Shown piece by piece: positions 33,323-35,263 of a stretch of DNA of 35,263 nucleotides. The DNA is from Oscillospiraceae bacterium (GTDB taxonomy: Bacteria; Bacillota; Clostridia; Oscillospirales; Ruminococcaceae), in assembly GCA_900768245.1 (NCBI GenBank), contig CAAGCE010000043.1, forward strand, positions 1 to 35,263, given 5' to 3'. Position numbers and translations under genes: made by a program. The stretch's first letter is position 1. Every line of letters starts with the position of its first letter. The notes below the pieces were generated by a model. It searched no databases. It was not told the origin of the DNA and worked only from the letters and a program-made list of their open reading frames with translations.

Positions 33323-33587
33323 TTTTTTTATTTTTTTATTTGGGAAGCAGCTTTTGCTTGGACTTCAGCAAAGCCGCCCGGAAAACCGGCATAGTATGGA
33401 CTGCAGCTGAGGGCATTGAACCATAAACAAAGCAAAACACCGCCCACATTAAGATTTATGCAATGTCGGCGGTGTTTTGCTTGGCAGCGGTATCAATGCC
33501 CTTGGGAAAAGTCCGTGCTGTGCAGCTTTTCTGAGCGGCTTTGCTGCGGACGAAGCAAAAGTTTGCAACCTCCAAAAAATAAAAAAT
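33323..33587. mobile_element. Third fold-back element: long palindrome between convergent genes
   Basis: Inverted pairs, from outside in: T-tract/A-tract, CTTTTGCTT with CAGCAAAGCCGC (33351-33376) against their complements (33536-33561), GGGCATTGA (33411) against TCAATGCCC (33493), and a perfect 15-bp AAGCAAAACACCGCC (33430-33444) against its complement (33468-33482), with ACATT/AATGT at the tip. The total is about 265 bp. The layout resembles the other two fold-back elements but the sequence is different. The gap 33315-33639 holds only this and a terminator. Confidence 0.75.
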
Positions 33588-33591
33588 TTCA

Positions 33592-33628
33592 AAACAAAAG
33601 CTGCCGCAGAAAACAACTGCGGCAGCTT
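33592..33628 (-). terminator. Rho-independent terminator of the SCIFF maturase gene
   Basis: On the minus strand AAGCTGCCGCAG (33628-33617) pairs with CTGCGGCAGCTT (33609-33598), a perfect 12-bp stem followed by TTGTTTTG. Confidence 0.85.
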
Positions 33629-33639
33629 CGGCTTTATGT

Positions 33640-35022
33640 TCAGAATTCAATATTATTTTCTTCGGCAGCCTTTGCAGCCTTCATCATAATAGCACATTCA
33701 AGACGTTTCTTTTCGATCTCGCAGGAAAGCTTGTGAGGAGAATGAATGTCGCCGTTGTAAATGAAGTTGTTGGCATTGCAGCCGCCGCTGCAATAGAATT
33801 TTGCCCAGCATTTTTTGCAGTCTTCCTTGGTGTAGATATGTGCGCCGGCAAATTTCTTCTTCATTTCAAGGTCAAATGTGCCGTCGTTGATGTTGCCCAT
33901 CTTGCAGCCCTCAACGCCTACAAACTGGTGGCATGGGTAAATATCGCCCTCAGGAGTGACAGCAACGTACTCATTGCCGCTGCTGCAGCCTCTCAGACGC
34001 TTGATAGCGCAAGGCCCCTGGTCAAGGTCAAGCATAAAGTGGAAGAAGTTGAAATGCTTGCCCTGCTTGTCGTTAATGAGCATCATCTGCGCAAGACGTT
34101 CATATTCGGAGAAGATCTTTGGGAGATCACGTTCTGTAAGCGCATAAGGCATACTTGGGTCGCTTACAACAGGTTCAACGGAGATCTGGTCAAAGCCGTT
34201 GTCATAAAGGCTGTAAACGTCATTTGCAAAGTCAAGGTTATATTTGGTAAATGTACCTCTTACATAGTAATTTTCGTGGTGACGCTTTTCAACAAGCTCC
34301 TTGTATTTAGGCATAATGCGGTCATAGCAGCCCTTGCCGTCGATACGTTTGCGGACACGGTCGTTTACTTCCTTACGTCCGTCAACGGAGAGAACAACGT
34401 TGGACATTTCCTTGTTGATGAAGTCCATCTTGTCCTCATCAAGGAGCATACCGTTTGTTGTTACTGTGAAGCGGAAGTTTTTATTGTGTTCCTTTTCCTG
34501 TGAGCGGCCGTATTCAACAAGCTTTTTGACAACGTCAAAGTTCATAAGAGGCTCGCCGCCGAAAAAGTCAACTTCAAGGTTTACTCTGTCCTTTGAATTT
34601 TCAATAAGAAAGTCGAGAGCCTTTTTGCCTGTTTCAAAGTCCATATGCATACGGCAGCCAAGACCGTAGTCACCTGTTGAAGCGAAGCAGTATTCACATC
34701 TCAGGTTGCAGTCCTGCTCAACAAGCAGACACATTGCCTTGACAGGTGCGGGAACGGAATACTTTGCGTATTTTTCATAGTCATCAACAGAGAAAAGAAC
34801 TTCATTTTTATAAAGCTCAACAACTTCTTCATAGCAGGATTCGATTTCGCTGCGTTCATAGAAGCGTGAAAGCTTTTCAATTATCTTTTCGGGACATTTT
34901 TCTTCAAAAGGAGGCTCAACATTATCAAGCATATCATAGGTAAGCTCGTCCACAAGGTGAACACCGCCGCTGTTGACATCAAGAACAATATTATAACCGT
35001 TAAGCTTATATTTGTGTATCAT
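33640..35022 (-). CDS. scfB: SCIFF peptide maturase, radical SAM/SPASM thioether-forming enzyme
   Basis: The 460-aa enzyme has an N-terminal peptide-binding (RRE-like) region (HKYKLNGYNIVLDVNSGGVH), the radical SAM cluster motif C105-x3-C109-x2-C112 (DCNLRCEYCF), FFGGEPL, and a Cys-rich SPASM tail (CAIKRLRGCSS, YPCHQFVGVEGC, CKKCWAKFYCSGGC) binding two auxiliary Fe-S clusters. This is the length and pattern of the maturase that puts Cys-to-Thr thioether links into SCIFF, the six-Cys peptide of Clostridia. The SCIFF gene normally lies directly upstream, but the 240 bases before this start contain no such ORF: 86 bases, then a MITE, then the window end. GAAAGG stands about nine bases before the ATG. 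Confidence 0.93.
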   Translation of the reverse strand: MIHKYKLNGYNIVLDVNSGGVHLVDELTYDMLDNVEPPFEEKCPEKIIEKLSRFYERSEIESCYEEVVELYKNEVLFSVDDYEKYAKYSVPAPVKAMCLLVEQDCNLRCEYCFASTGDYGLGCRMHMDFETGKKALDFLIENSKDRVNLEVDFFGGEPLMNFDVVKKLVEYGRSQEKEHNKNFRFTVTTNGMLLDEDKMDFINKEMSNVVLSVDGRKEVNDRVRKRIDGKGCYDRIMPKYKELVEKRHHENYYVRGTFTKYNLDFANDVYSLYDNGFDQISVEPVVSDPSMPYALTERDLPKIFSEYERLAQMMLINDKQGKHFNFFHFMLDLDQGPCAIKRLRGCSSGNEYVAVTPEGDIYPCHQFVGVEGCKMGNINDGTFDLEMKKKFAGAHIYTKEDCKKCWAKFYCSGGCNANNFIYNGDIHSPHKLSCEIEKKRLECAIMMKAAKAAEENNIEF

Positions 35023-35108
35023 ATAAAAGACCTTTCATAAAAAAATCAATCCCAAGCTGTTTGTCGAAAACCGTATTTATGCCGCAGGGCACTTTGCGGT
35101 ATTTCATA

Positions 35109-35263
35109 CTAATAACCATTTAACCTATGAATAAAATACGGTGACTATAATACGTCCACTCTGCATCAAACTCCCTTGAAAGGCGGCAGCCTGTCTGCGG
35201 TCGTTTTCTTTGATTGGACGTATTCTATCCACCGTCTTTATCCATAGAACAAATGGTTATTAG
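35109..35263. mobile_element. MITE-like hairpin, TA-flanked with CTAATAACC termini, copy B
   Basis: A 155-bp copy of the element at 5330-5483. Its last 95 or so bases are identical to copy A, and about six differences lie in the left arm. It fills the DNA upstream of the SCIFF maturase, and the window stops exactly on its last base (TTATTAG). The 86 bases between it and the gene hold a small CCGCA/TGCGG hairpin (about 35083-35099) and nothing else I can name. Confidence 0.85.

Noticed and set aside
35041..35108. A remnant SCIFF precursor gene directly upstream of the maturase
   Set aside because: I read all three minus-strand frames; none gives a Cys-rich tail, and stop codons interrupt.

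Overview
This window reads as chromosomal DNA of a gut-type Clostridia, most likely Oscillospiraceae/Ruminococcaceae. The [Eubacterium] siraeum/Ruminococcus area is a guess from gene content and repeat style, not a proven identity. The evidence is strong AGGAG-type ribosome binding sites with several TTG/GTG starts, TTGACA/TATAAT promoters, a SCIFF-peptide radical SAM maturase (a Clostridia hallmark), YfhO, a small alarmone synthetase, and AT-rich intergenic DNA packed with GC-rich palindromic repeats. No rRNA, tRNA, CRISPR array, phage or transposase gene is visible.

Layout. (1) 169-1803: an acyl-CoA synthetase. (2) 2069-5084, minus: an MBOAT acyltransferase and a DHHW/AlgX-like partner, a two-gene module for O-acylating an exported polymer. 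(3) 5559-8259, minus: PTS enzyme I followed by a DHH phosphoesterase. Enzyme I has Ser where the family has its active-site Cys. (4) 8735-12429, plus: a YfhO-type membrane protein, a YfcE phosphodiesterase and an overlapping unknown gene. (5) 13173-14555: a MATE exporter. (6) 14813-17227, minus: an ABC-2 exporter (ATPase, permease, small 2-TM protein). (7) 17476-20374, plus: a 58-aa membrane protein, an NCS1 nucleobase permease and an acyltransferase fused to a zinc ribbon, all behind a near-consensus promoter with an operator-like palindrome. (8) 20376-21446: about 1.07 kb of non-coding DNA forming one large nested inverted repeat. (9) 21630-25205: a secreted protein with about eight fibronectin type III domains. 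(10) 25338-27690: an MntE-like CDF transporter, a YgjP-like metallopeptidase and a Nudix hydrolase. (11) 28059-33314: an Hpt protein divergent from an operon of hybrid histidine kinase, TIM-barrel isomerase, ThuA-like protein and RelP/RelQ-type alarmone synthetase. (12) 33640-35022, minus: the SCIFF maturase.

The most unusual content is between the genes. There are at least three kinds of small hairpin element. One kind has TA-flanked CTAA termini (5330, 12553, 35109); another has TTAA termini (8310). The third is a modular fold-back family whose GC-rich arms start with a T-tract just past gene ends. Its members range from solo 65-bp arms through 240-270 bp hairpins to the 1.07-kb composite at 20376-21446. 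I regard this modular family, several copies of which lie between convergent genes next to terminators, as the best candidate here for something undescribed.
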